DNA from: Janthinobacterium lividum
GTDB lineage: Bacteria > Pseudomonadota > Gammaproteobacteria > Burkholderiales > Burkholderiaceae_D
Assembly (NCBI RefSeq): GCF_011601275.1
Contig: NZ_JAAOLY010000008.1
Location: 186,001 to 250,000 of the forward strand
Direction of reading: 5' to 3'
Length of the DNA: 64,000 nt
Each line of letters starts with the position of its first letter. Positions within the stretch are counted from its first letter, which is position 1. The position numbers and the translations under genes were made by a program. Positions 48,902-56,648 of the stretch are shown here, piece after piece. Under the pieces are notes generated by a model. The model had not been told where the DNA came from, did not search any database, and saw only the letters and a program-made list of their open reading frames with translations.

Positions 48902-49492
48902 TTACAGGCGCCGGGCCAGCGCCCGCGCCTGTTCCAGCCAGCGCTCGCGCTGCGCTTCGGTGGAGTTCAAAATGGGACCGAAGCAGGCCACTCTGACGGG
49001 CTTGACGCCGCAAAATTCCAGAGTCGTCTTGCGCAGCTGGTGGATGCCGGGCATGTGGTAGATCCAGCGGAAATACCAGGGCGGCGTATCCATCGATACC
49101 AGTAGCTGGGCCGTACGGCCCTTCAGCAGCTGGGCAGGGAAGGCCTTGCCGGGGCGATACTTGAAGGCAAAACCGGGCAGGAAGACGCGGTCGACAAAGC
49201 CTTTCAGCAGGGCCGGTGCGCCGCCCCACCAGATCGGGTAGGCGAACACCAGGTGTTCGGCCCAAGTGATGGCTTCCTGCGCGGCCAGCAAGTCCGCTTC
49301 CAGCGGCTGCACCTGGCGGTAGCCTTCATGCAGGTTCTGGTCGAAGTCCAGCTGGCCCAGGCGCAGTTCGCGCACGGTGTGGCCTTCGCTGCGGGCCGTG
49401 GCGGCGTAGGCTTCGGCCAGGGCGGCGCAATAGCTGTCGCTGGACGGGTGGCCGAGAATAATCAAAATGCGCTTGGGTGTCGTCTTGGTCAT
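48902..49492 (-). CDS. Flavodoxin-fold NAD(P)H:quinone oxidoreductase
   Basis: The 196-residue protein is of the DT-diaphorase/MdaB/KefF type. It has an FMN loop (ILIILGHPSSDSYCAAL), YPIWWGGAPALLKGFVDRVF (about 85-104) and conserved aromatic residues further on. These enzymes reduce quinones by two electrons and protect against electrophile stress. A MerR regulator gene lies immediately upstream in the same direction (59 bases) and probably controls it. Confidence 0.9.
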   Translation of the reverse strand: MTKTTPKRILIILGHPSSDSYCAALAEAYAATARSEGHTVRELRLGQLDFDQNLHEGYRQVQPLEADLLAAQEAITWAEHLVFAYPIWWGGAPALLKGFVDRVFLPGFAFKYRPGKAFPAQLLKGRTAQLLVSMDTPPWYFRWIYHMPGIHQLRKTTLEFCGVKPVRVACFGPILNSTEAQRERWLEQARALARRL

Positions 49493-49551
49493 GATGCAGG
49501 CTGTCCGTTAAAGAAGAGCTTGCATGCTAAAGCCTGTCCCTAGTGGCAGAG

Positions 49552-49917
49552 TCAAGCGGCCTCTTGCAGACGCTGGCGCGCCAGGCAGTCGCCGATTTCC
49601 GTATCGATGTCGGCCAGCTGCGAGTCGAGCTGGCGCAGGCGGGCGATATCCTGCTGCACTTGCGCGCGCTTGGCGGCGATGTGCTGCGACAGGGCGGCCC
49701 AGTCGGTATCGTCGCCGGCCAGGACGGGCAGCAGTTCGGCCAGGCGGAAGCCCAGGACTTGCGCCTGGCGTATCAATTTGACTTGCGCCAGGTCTTGCTG
49801 CGTGTAGACGCGATAGGCGCCCGAGCGGCGCACGTCGCCCAGCAAGCCCAGCGCTTCATAGTGGCGCAAGGCCTTGGGCGAGGTGCCCGCCAGGCGGGCG
49901 ATTTCTCCGATGTACAT
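49552..49917 (-). CDS. MerR-family transcriptional regulator
   Basis: This 121-residue regulator has the MerR winged-helix N-terminus (YIGEIARLAGTSPKALRHYEALGLL, then RVYTQQDLAQVKLI) and a coiled-coil dimerisation helix (about 78-115). It has only one cysteine (about 111), so it is not a typical metal-sensing member. It most resembles SoxR- or drug-type regulators without a separate ligand domain. The downstream quinone reductase is the likely target. Confidence 0.88.
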   Translation of the reverse strand: MYIGEIARLAGTSPKALRHYEALGLLGDVRRSGAYRVYTQQDLAQVKLIRQAQVLGFRLAELLPVLAGDDTDWAALSQHIAAKRAQVQQDIARLRQLDSQLADIDTEIGDCLARQRLQEAA

Positions 49918-49985
49918 GGGTGATCCTTTTTCAAGCTTGGTCGAATCTTACCGCAAGGCAGCGGCACCCAGATACCCATGCACCC

Positions 49986-50423
49986 TCAGGCCCGGCGCGG
50001 CGGGACTTTCTTGGCCGTACATTCGGCGCAGGTGCCGTACAACGACAGCGCGTGCTCGTGCAGCACGAAGCCCCGCTCGGCGGCGATTTCGTTCTGGCGC
50101 AGTTCGATGCCTTCGTCGACGAATTCATCGACCTTGCCGCAACCCGTGCAGACCAGGTGGTCGTGGTGCTGGCCTTCGTTCAGTTCGAAGACGGCGTGGC
50201 CCGATTCGAAGTGGCGGCGAAACAGAATGCCCGCTTCGGCAAACTGCATCAGCACGCGGTAGATGGTGGCCAGGCCCACGTCGATTTTTTCGGCCAGCAA
50301 GAGTTTGTAGACGTCGTCCGCACTCAGGTGCTTGATCGTGCCTTCTTGAAACAGCTGCAGAATCCGCAAGCGGGGGATGGTCACTTTCAAGCCCGATTCA
50401 CGCAGTTCCCTCAATATATCCAT
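49986..50423 (-). CDS. fur: Ferric uptake regulator
   Basis: The 145-residue iron-responsive repressor has a winged helix with TIPRLRILQLF and LATIYRVLMQFAEAGIL (about 45-62). The metal-site residues are in HHDHLVCTGCGKV (about 85-97), with CAEC near the end (about 130). The start at 50423 has a ribosome site nine bases upstream. An ATG three codons earlier overlaps that site. A Fur-box-like sequence (50472-50490) upstream suggests autoregulation. Confidence 0.95.
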   Translation of the reverse strand: MDILRELRESGLKVTIPRLRILQLFQEGTIKHLSADDVYKLLLAEKIDVGLATIYRVLMQFAEAGILFRRHFESGHAVFELNEGQHHDHLVCTGCGKVDEFVDEGIELRQNEIAAERGFVLHEHALSLYGTCAECTAKKVPPRRA

Positions 50424-50471
50424 GTCTCCCATTCCTTTTTGTAGTCGCCTAGCGAGGTCATTCATTATATC

Positions 50472-50490
50472 GCAAATGATAATCATTACT
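50472..50490. promoter_or_regulatory. Fur box between fur and the LysR gene
   Basis: The sequence contains GATAATCATT at 50478-50487 and matches the 19-base Fur consensus at 15 positions. It lies about 50 bases before fur and 157 before the divergent LysR gene. Confidence 0.72.
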
Positions 50491-50646
50491 ATTCTCATTT
50501 GTATCGTGTGAACTGGAAATAGTATGCTGGCCGGCTGGCCTGCAAACCAGTGACATCGGTGCAAGGCCCGATTGCGTTGCACGCATCTTGCGTCGGTATT
50601 GCAAAATCAAGAGCGATATCGCTACACTGTGCAGCAAGGAATAACA

Positions 50647-51555
50647 ATGGGGCAGGGCATGGACCGATTTGATGCGATGCGCATCTTTACGCGCATCGTC
50701 GAGTTGCGCAGTTTCACGCAGGCGGCGCATGACCTCGGCTATCCGAAAGCCACCGTCACGCATGCGATCAAGCAACTCGAAGCGCGGCTGCGCGTGCGCC
50801 TGCTGCAGCGGACCACGCGGCAAGTGACGCCCACGCCCGATGGCGAGGCGTATTACCAGCGCTGCGTGCGCCTGCTGGCGGACCTGGAAGAAACGGAAGC
50901 CGTGTTCAGTTCGGCGGCGCGGCAGCCGTCCGGCAAGCTTCGCATCGACTTGCATGCGACCCTGGCCATGCATTTCGTCATGCCCGTGCTGGACCAGTTC
51001 TGCGCCCGCTATCCCTTGATCGAGCTGGAAATCGGCATGGGCGACCGCCTCGTCGACCTGGTGCGCGAAGGCGTCGATTGCGTGCTGCGCGTGGGCGAAT
51101 TGGGCGATTCATCGATGGTGGCGCGCAGGGTGGCGCTGCTCGAACAAGTGACGTGCGCCAGTCCCGCCTACCTGGCCAGGCACGGTATGCCGGAGAATCT
51201 GACGGAACTGGCAGGCCACCGCGCCGTCAATTTCTTTTCCGCCCAGACGGGCAAGGTCTGGCCCTTCGATTTCAAGGTGGATGGCCAGCGGCACAGCGTG
51301 GCCTTGCCGGGCACGGTGTCCGTCAACAATGCGGATGCATATCACGCCTGCTGCCGCGCGGGCATGGGCCTGATCCAGGCGCCCCGTTATCACTTGGAGC
51401 AGGCGCTGGACGCGGGCGAGCTGGTGGAAGTGCTGCGGCACTTGCGTCCCGACCCGCTGCCCGTCTCTGTGCTGTATCCCCATCACCGGCAACTGTCGCC
51501 GCGCGTGCGCGTGTTTGCCGACTGGGTCGCCGGCCTGTTTGCCGAAGCGAATTGA
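50647..51555 (+). CDS. LysR-family transcriptional regulator
   Basis: This 302-residue regulator has an N-terminal winged helix (FDAMRIFTRIVELRSFTQAAHDLGYPKATVTHAIKQLE, about 8-45) and a periplasmic-binding-protein-like ligand domain (about 95-295). The start ATG at 50647 follows an AAGGA site. It is divergent from fur with a Fur box between them. Its target is not evident, because the next gene (ompW) has its own FNR-type site. Confidence 0.92.
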   Translation: MGQGMDRFDAMRIFTRIVELRSFTQAAHDLGYPKATVTHAIKQLEARLRVRLLQRTTRQVTPTPDGEAYYQRCVRLLADLEETEAVFSSAARQPSGKLRIDLHATLAMHFVMPVLDQFCARYPLIELEIGMGDRLVDLVREGVDCVLRVGELGDSSMVARRVALLEQVTCASPAYLARHGMPENLTELAGHRAVNFFSAQTGKVWPFDFKVDGQRHSVALPGTVSVNNADAYHACCRAGMGLIQAPRYHLEQALDAGELVEVLRHLRPDPLPVSVLYPHHRQLSPRVRVFADWVAGLFAEAN

Positions 51556-51622
51556 CGCGCTGCCGCATTTTCTTGACCTGGGCAAAGGAAAAAATCCCTC
51601 TATTGATGCCATCTAGCACTAT

Positions 51623-51636
51623 TTGATGTGGATCAA
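51623..51636 (+). promoter_or_regulatory. FNR/ANR-type box upstream of ompW
   Basis: TTGAT-GTGG-ATCAA is a perfect match to the TTGAT-N4-ATCAA consensus. A TAGACT (51659-51664) lies 22 bases downstream, so the box would be centred near -41.5, the activating position. Confidence 0.82.
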
Positions 51637-51701
51637 AGTTTTTGTTGCACTGCACTCTTAGACTTCGCAGCGTTACTTAACGACAAAAAGAGGGAACTAG
51701 A

Positions 51702-52319
51702 ATGAAAAAGTCCGCAACTGCAGCAGCAATCGTCCTGGCCGCCATCGGCGCATTCGCCAGCAACGCAATGGCACAGGAAGGCCCATGGCTGGTCCGTGCC
51801 CGCGCCGTGCACATTGATCCGGCCGATAAATCTGCTCCTGTTGGTGGCGTCGGCGCATCCGACCGTTTGACGGTCAGCAGCAAGACGATTCCTGAAATCG
51901 ATATTTCGTACTTCTTTACCCCCAATATCGCTGCCGAGCTGATCCTGACCTACCCGCAAAAGCATGACGTCAAGCTCGATGGCAACAATATCGGTACCTT
52001 CAAGCACTTGCCGCCGACCCTGTCGCTGCAATACCACTTTATGCCGGAAAAACAGTTCAGCCCTTACGTGGGTGCCGGCATCAACTACACGAATATCTCC
52101 GACGTGAAATTGCTGAACGGCGCCGGCCGCCTGGAGCACGACAGCTGGGGTTACTCGCTGCAAGCCGGTGTCGACTACAAGCTGGATAAAAACTGGTCCT
52201 TGAACTTGGACATCAAGAAAGTGCAGATCCGCAGCGACGTCTTCATCGGTGGCGCAAAGGCCAGCGAAGTCAAGGTCGATCCTATCCTGATCGGCGTCGG
52301 CGTCGGTTACCGCTTCTAA
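51702..52319 (+). CDS. ompW: OmpW-family outer membrane protein
   Basis: The 205-residue protein has a signal peptide ending AMAQ (about 24), then an eight-stranded barrel with alternating hydrophobic residues and a terminal GVGVGYRF, whose last aromatic residue is typical of outer-membrane proteins. OmpW makes a hydrophobic channel for small molecules and in E. coli is oxygen/FNR-controlled. The FNR box here implies the same. Confidence 0.94.
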   Translation: MKKSATAAAIVLAAIGAFASNAMAQEGPWLVRARAVHIDPADKSAPVGGVGASDRLTVSSKTIPEIDISYFFTPNIAAELILTYPQKHDVKLDGNNIGTFKHLPPTLSLQYHFMPEKQFSPYVGAGINYTNISDVKLLNGAGRLEHDSWGYSLQAGVDYKLDKNWSLNLDIKKVQIRSDVFIGGAKASEVKVDPILIGVGVGYRF

Positions 52320-52351
52320 GTGTTGGCATGTCCGCGTAGCGCGGGCGAAAA

Positions 52352-52379
52352 AAAAAGGACGGCAACAGCCGTCCTTTTT
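52352..52379. terminator. Bidirectional terminator after ompW
   Basis: AAAAAGGACGGC (52352-52363) and GCCGTCCTTTTT (52368-52379) are perfect arms with an AACA loop. A-runs and T-runs lie on both sides, suitable for ending ompW and the convergent metQ. Confidence 0.92.
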
Positions 52380-52397
52380 ACGTTTCAAGCGTACCGT

Positions 52398-53225
52398 TTA
52401 TTTTTTCAGCGTCTTTTCCAGCGCCAGCTGGTAATCCGTCTTTTCATAGCCGGCCAGGTATTTGTTCGTCGCGTCGAGGAAGGCGCGCGAGCGGTAGGCC
52501 GCTTCCAGGTCCTTGACCCATGGCTTGGCCTTGTCGGCCGTGCGGATGGCGACCAGGTTGATGTAGCTGTCCGAGATCTTTTCCACGGCGAGGGCCGAGG
52601 TCAGCTTCATGCCGGCGGCCAGGGCGAAGTTGCCGTTGACGAAAGCGTAGTCGGCGTCCGCCAGCGAACGTGGCAGCTGCGCCGCTTCCAGCGGCACCAG
52701 TTTCAGCTTCTTCGGGTTTTCCAGCACGTCGCGTTCGGACGCGCGCAGCGGATCGACGTTCGGTTTGAGCTTGATCCAGCCCATCTTGGCCAGCATCACC
52801 AGCGCGCGCGCCTGGTTGGTCGGGTCGTTCGGCATGGTGATGGTGGCGCCGTTCTTCACGTCGGCCAGCGTTTTCTGCTTGCCGCCGTACAGGCCGATCG
52901 GCATGGTCGGCACGGTGATCAGGGGGCTCAATGGCAGCTTGTTATCGGTGGCGAACTTGGTCAGATACACGATGTGCTGGAACACGTTGGCGTCCAGCGA
53001 GCCTTCGGCCAGCGCATAGTTCGGCTGCACGTAGTCGTTGAATTCCACGATCTTGACCTTGTAGCCCTGTTTTTCCAGGATGGGCTTGATGCCCAGCTTC
53101 AGCTGGTCCGAATACGGGCCGGAGCTGGTGCCGATGACGAGTTCTTTCGGGTCCTTGGCGTGGGCGGCGGTGGCGAAGGCCAGGCTGGTGGCGGCGACGA
53201 GCAGGGTGCGGCGAATGTGGTTCAT
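52398..53225 (-). CDS. metQ: MetQ/NlpA-family substrate-binding protein
   Basis: The 275-residue protein has a signal peptide ending AHAKDP (about 23) with no lipobox cysteine, unlike most MetQ lipoproteins. The body has the family pattern LVIGTSSGPYSDQL, FNDYVQPNYALAEGSLDANVFQH and TITMPNDPTNQARAL. It binds methionine or a related compound for the MetNI transporter. It is the last gene of the minus-strand metN-metI-metQ operon. Confidence 0.92.
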   Translation of the reverse strand: MNHIRRTLLVAATSLAFATAAHAKDPKELVIGTSSGPYSDQLKLGIKPILEKQGYKVKIVEFNDYVQPNYALAEGSLDANVFQHIVYLTKFATDNKLPLSPLITVPTMPIGLYGGKQKTLADVKNGATITMPNDPTNQARALVMLAKMGWIKLKPNVDPLRASERDVLENPKKLKLVPLEAAQLPRSLADADYAFVNGNFALAAGMKLTSALAVEKISDSYINLVAIRTADKAKPWVKDLEAAYRSRAFLDATNKYLAGYEKTDYQLALEKTLKK

Positions 53226-53257
53226 GCTTTTCCTTGTACTGAAATACTGAAGATGAA

Positions 53258-53932
53258 TTAACGTTTGTCGAGGCGCTTGGCGATGCGCGTGCCGGCGAAC
53301 TGGATGGTTTGCACCAGCACGATCAGGATGGCCACGGTGGCGACCATGATGTCCGTCTCGAAGCGGTAGTAGCCGTAGCGGATGGCCAGGTCGCCGATGC
53401 CGCCGCCGCCCACCACGCCGGCCACGGCCGAATACGACAGGAAGCTGATCGACAGCACGGTCAGGGCCAGCACGAGGCCGGAACGCGCTTCGACCAGCAG
53501 TACGCGGAAGATGATCTGCATTTCCGACGCGCCCATGGCATGCGCCGCCTCGATCACGCCGCGCGGCACTTCGCGCAGGTTCTGTTCCACCAGGCGCGCC
53601 AGGTAGGGGATGGCGGCAAACGACAGCGGCACGCTGGCCGCCAGCGGGCCGATCGACGTACCGGCGATGATGCGCGTAAACGGCGTCAGGGCAACGAGCA
53701 GAATGATGAAGGGGAAGCTGCGCACGGTATTCACCAGCCAGCCGAGGATCGTCGACAGCGGACGGTTTTCCAGCGACTGGCCTTCCGAGACGAGGAACAG
53801 CAAGATGCCCAGCGGGCCGCCGATCAGGATGGCGGCCGTGAGACCAATGCCCAGCATGGTCATGGTCTGGCCCAGCGCCACCCAGATTTCCGGCAGCAGG
53901 TTGATGACGTTATTGATCGATTCTTCAAACAT
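53258..53932 (-). CDS. metI: Methionine-type ABC transporter permease
   Basis: This 224-residue inner-membrane permease has five hydrophobic helices and the EAA-type motif VIEAAHAMGASEMQIIFRVLLVEAR (about 142-166) that contacts the ATPase. The start was placed at 53932, where the MetI-like opening begins. The gene overlaps the end of metN by 8 bases, so expression is coupled. Confidence 0.93.
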   Translation of the reverse strand: MFEESINNVINLLPEIWVALGQTMTMLGIGLTAAILIGGPLGILLFLVSEGQSLENRPLSTILGWLVNTVRSFPFIILLVALTPFTRIIAGTSIGPLAASVPLSFAAIPYLARLVEQNLREVPRGVIEAAHAMGASEMQIIFRVLLVEARSGLVLALTVLSISFLSYSAVAGVVGGGGIGDLAIRYGYYRFETDIMVATVAILIVLVQTIQFAGTRIAKRLDKR

Positions 53933-54734
53933 GTGTTGCATCCTTCCATGCGGTGGCTTCAAACGCCTCGGTGCCGTAATAAGCCAGCTCGCGTCCCAGC
54001 GCCGTCTTGCGCGGGGTGGCAGTGTCGCTCAACTCGAATTGTTCGGCGATGGCGCCGTTTTCCACGACGGCCACGCGGTTGCAGATGGCGCCCAGTACCG
54101 ACAGCTCATGGCTGACGATGACGATAGTCACGCCCAGGCGCGCATTGATGTCGCGCAGGGTGTCGAGCAGGGCGCGCGTCGTTTCCGCGTCCAGCGCGGA
54201 CGTCGGCTCGTCGCACAGCAGCACGTCGGGGTGGCTGGCCAAGGCGCGGGCGATGGCCACGCGCTGCTTCTGCCCGCCGGATAATTGCGCCGGATAGCTG
54301 TGCAGCTTGTCGGACAGGCCGACCAGCGCCAGGCATTCCTCGACTCTGGCTGCGATCTGCTCGCCCTTGGTCGTGCCATGGATTTTCAGGGGGAAGGCGA
54401 CGTTGTCGAAGACGCTGGCATTCTGCAGCAGGTTGAATTGCTGGAAAATCATGCCGATGTTCTGGCGCGCGTCGCGCAATTCGCTCTTGCCCAGGCGGGT
54501 CAGTTCGCGCCCGGCCACGGTAATGGTGCCGCTGTCGGGACGCTCGAGCAGGTTAATCAGGCGCAGCAGGGTCGATTTGCCGGCGCCGCTCTTGCCGATC
54601 AGGCCGAAAATATCACCGGGATAGACTTCCAGCGTGACCGATTTGACCGCGTGGAATTGTTCGCCTTTGGGCAGCGCAAAAGTCTTGTTCGCGCCATCGA
54701 TGCGAATCACCGGCGTGCGGTGTGATGTGGTCAT
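53925..54734 (-). CDS. metN: MetN-like ABC ATPase, short form
   Basis: The 269-residue ATPase has Walker A GKSGAGKSTLLR (about 41-52), the Q-loop, signature LSGGQKQRVAIARAL, Walker B DVLLCDEPTSALD and the H-loop ending IVIVSHE. MetN of E. coli has 343 residues, with a C-terminal NIL domain where methionine inhibits transport. That domain is missing here beyond about residue 240. The operon looks intact otherwise. The transported compound could be methionine or another substrate. Confidence 0.92.
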   Translation of the reverse strand: MTTSHRTPVIRIDGANKTFALPKGEQFHAVKSVTLEVYPGDIFGLIGKSGAGKSTLLRLINLLERPDSGTITVAGRELTRLGKSELRDARQNIGMIFQQFNLLQNASVFDNVAFPLKIHGTTKGEQIAARVEECLALVGLSDKLHSYPAQLSGGQKQRVAIARALASHPDVLLCDEPTSALDAETTRALLDTLRDINARLGVTIVIVSHELSVLGAICNRVAVVENGAIAEQFELSDTATPRKTALGRELAYYGTEAFEATAWKDATHV

Positions 54735-55058
54735 GCAGTGTTTCCTTTTTTATTGGACCGTGACAGGCGCGCTTGCAGGGGCCGAATCGCCCAGCCTGTT
54801 ACGTCGGTTGCGTAGTATACCTCCGATCGTGTTATTACTCCTACGACAGAATCTTGCTTTGAATATGCAAATAATGTCTATGCGCCTGTTTGTTGGTTGA
54901 AAAAGCGGGAAAGCGGCGTTCTTGCCAAATTTAATCACGTAGACGGACGCGAAGGTGCCGAATCTTGGTGAAAAGTTCGCCATGCCCTGCGGACGCATCG
55001 CGGTGCTTTTATGCGCAGTTCGGCGCACTTGCCGTTTTCTGGATGCGGGCGCGGCGGT
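54735..55058. other. Gene-free stretch upstream of metN
   Basis: This 324-base gap holds a possible minus-strand -10 (TATACT at 54814-54819) for the met operon and an AT-rich patch (54820-54885). I see no recognisable riboswitch or convincing gene in it. Confidence 0.6.
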
Positions 55059-55517
55059 TTACTGCCCGCCATTGCCCTCTTCGCGGGCAGATTCTGCCCC
55101 GCTGGCGGCAGGGCCTTCGGGACGCCGCAACAGGTAGACGAGGACGGCGATTTCCATGGCGCCCACCATGGCGATGACCCACCACGGCGGATGGCCCAGG
55201 CACATGGCGACAAAGCCGATGGCCATGCCCAGGCAAGCCATGGCCTTGCCGCGCCGCGAGACGGCGCGGTGTTCGCGCCACTGGCGCAGCGGCGGGCCGA
55301 ACCGGCGGTGGTGCAGCAGCCAGTGCTCGAGGCGCGGCGAGGCGCGGCTGAAGCAGGCCAGGGCGAGGATCAGGAAAATCGTCGTCGGCATGACGGGCAG
55401 CATGGCGCCGATGATCCCCAGCAGCACCATCAGGGCGCCGACGGCCGTCCAGGCCCAGCGGCGCAGGCGTACGCCGTGCGCTTCGCGCAGTGGCACCTGG
55501 GCGTGCGGCTCCCGCAT
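55059..55517 (-). CDS. YbaN family protein (DUF454), inner membrane
   Basis: The 152-residue protein has a core of hydrophobic helices (about 25-50 and 95-135) and the conserved GIIGAMLPVMPTTIFLILALACFSRASPR-type segment of DUF454. Start is uncertain. The frame is open to 55712, but upstream codons are AT-rich and unlike the neighbours, so 55517 was chosen, with 55667 possible. A Fur-box-like site lies upstream. Confidence 0.75.
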   Translation of the reverse strand: MREPHAQVPLREAHGVRLRRWAWTAVGALMVLLGIIGAMLPVMPTTIFLILALACFSRASPRLEHWLLHHRRFGPPLRQWREHRAVSRRGKAMACLGMAIGFVAMCLGHPPWWVIAMVGAMEIAVLVYLLRRPEGPAASGAESAREEGNGGQ

Positions 55518-55704
55518 CAGGCGACGGTGCCGGCGGTCAGGCCCTGGCTGCGGAGCGGGGAGGCGGCGGGAAGTGCGTTCAAAGTATTCGTATCGTGGCG
55601 GGGAGCCGTCATGTTTTTTCTGTGCTGTGTTCTGCTCTATTATGGATGAATCAAGGCGGCGCTGCATGCCCGCCAGGGCCGCGATGATAACCATTTTAAA
55701 TAAT

Positions 55705-55723
55705 AATAACAAGAATCATTCTC
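55705..55723. promoter_or_regulatory. Putative Fur box upstream of the DUF454 gene
   Basis: It matches the 19-base Fur consensus at 14 positions, best in the right half (CATTCTC). It lies between the minus-strand DUF454 gene and the plus-strand YceI gene and could serve either. Confidence 0.5.
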
Positions 55724-55972
55724 ATTTGATGATCTGATAACGCTGGATATTTTTGGCAATGCAGACAATAATCGGCAGCAGAAGACGCTGTCATGGACGC
55801 CATTATCGTTACTATCGATTTTTTCGATGCTAACTAGGTATATTTTCCGTTTTACATCGATCTTCATGCCATGCATAATCTGTTGCAACTGAAGCCAGAC
55901 AATCAGCCGCAGCGCTTCCCGCCTGCAGCTGCTTGCGGTTTTGACATCCTCCACTCCTATCAGGAATCCATC

Positions 55973-56539
55973 ATGAAAAAACTGCTCGCTTTTATCGCCG
56001 CCGCCGGCTTCTCGCTGTCCGCTTTTGCCGCTCCAGAAGTCTATGTCATCGATGGCAGCCACACTTTCCCCCGTTTCGAGTACACCCACATGGGCTTCTC
56101 GACGCAGCAAAGCCGTTTCAATAACACCACCGGCAAGGTCACCCTGGACCGCGCAGCCAAGACGGGCGCCGTCGAAGTGCTGATTGACACCAAGTCCGTC
56201 GACACGGGTTCGACCCTGTTCAACTCGCACATCCAGGGCGAAGATTTCCTCGACACGGCCAAGTTCCCGGTCGCCACCTACAAGTCGACCAAGTTCAACT
56301 TCGACGGCGACAAGCTGGCCTCCGTCGACGGCAATTTGACCCTGAAAGGCGTGACCAAGCCAGTGACCCTGACCGTCACCTCGTTCACCTGCGCACCGCA
56401 CCCGATGCTGAAGAAAGACGCTTGCGGCGCCAACGCCACGGCCAAGATCAAGCGCTCGGAATTCAACGCCGGCAAATATGCACCAGCTGTCAGCGATGAC
56501 GTCACCCTGACCTTCGCCATCGAAGCCATCAAGCAGTAA
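55973..56539 (+). CDS. YceI-family periplasmic protein
   Basis: This 188-residue lipocalin-like protein has a signal peptide (about 1-19, ending AFAAPE) and the YceI pattern VIDGSHTFPRFEYTHMGFS and LKGVTKPVTLTVTSFTC. It binds amphiphiles, possibly isoprenoid quinones, in the periplasm. Two cysteines at about residues 141 and 149 could form a disulfide. It is followed by a strong terminator. Confidence 0.93.
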   Translation: MKKLLAFIAAAGFSLSAFAAPEVYVIDGSHTFPRFEYTHMGFSTQQSRFNNTTGKVTLDRAAKTGAVEVLIDTKSVDTGSTLFNSHIQGEDFLDTAKFPVATYKSTKFNFDGDKLASVDGNLTLKGVTKPVTLTVTSFTCAPHPMLKKDACGANATAKIKRSEFNAGKYAPAVSDDVTLTFAIEAIKQ

Positions 56540-56555
56540 TCGTTGGCGGCAGGAT

Positions 56556-56593
56556 GAAAAATGGCGGCGCACTTCGGTCCGCCGCCATTTTTT
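56556..56593 (+). terminator. Terminator after the YceI gene
   Basis: AAAAATGGCGGCG (56557-56569) pairs with CGCCGCCATTTTT around a loop of about ten bases. Confidence 0.92.
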
Positions 56594-56648
56594 CGTCAAG
56601 GACAGGCCGGATTGCGCGCGTTCCGCGCTAATCCGGCCTGCTTCACTT

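Noticed and set aside
54735..55058. SAM or methionine riboswitch before the metNIQ operon
   Set aside because: No set of stems or conserved core of a known SAM riboswitch was recognised in this gap.
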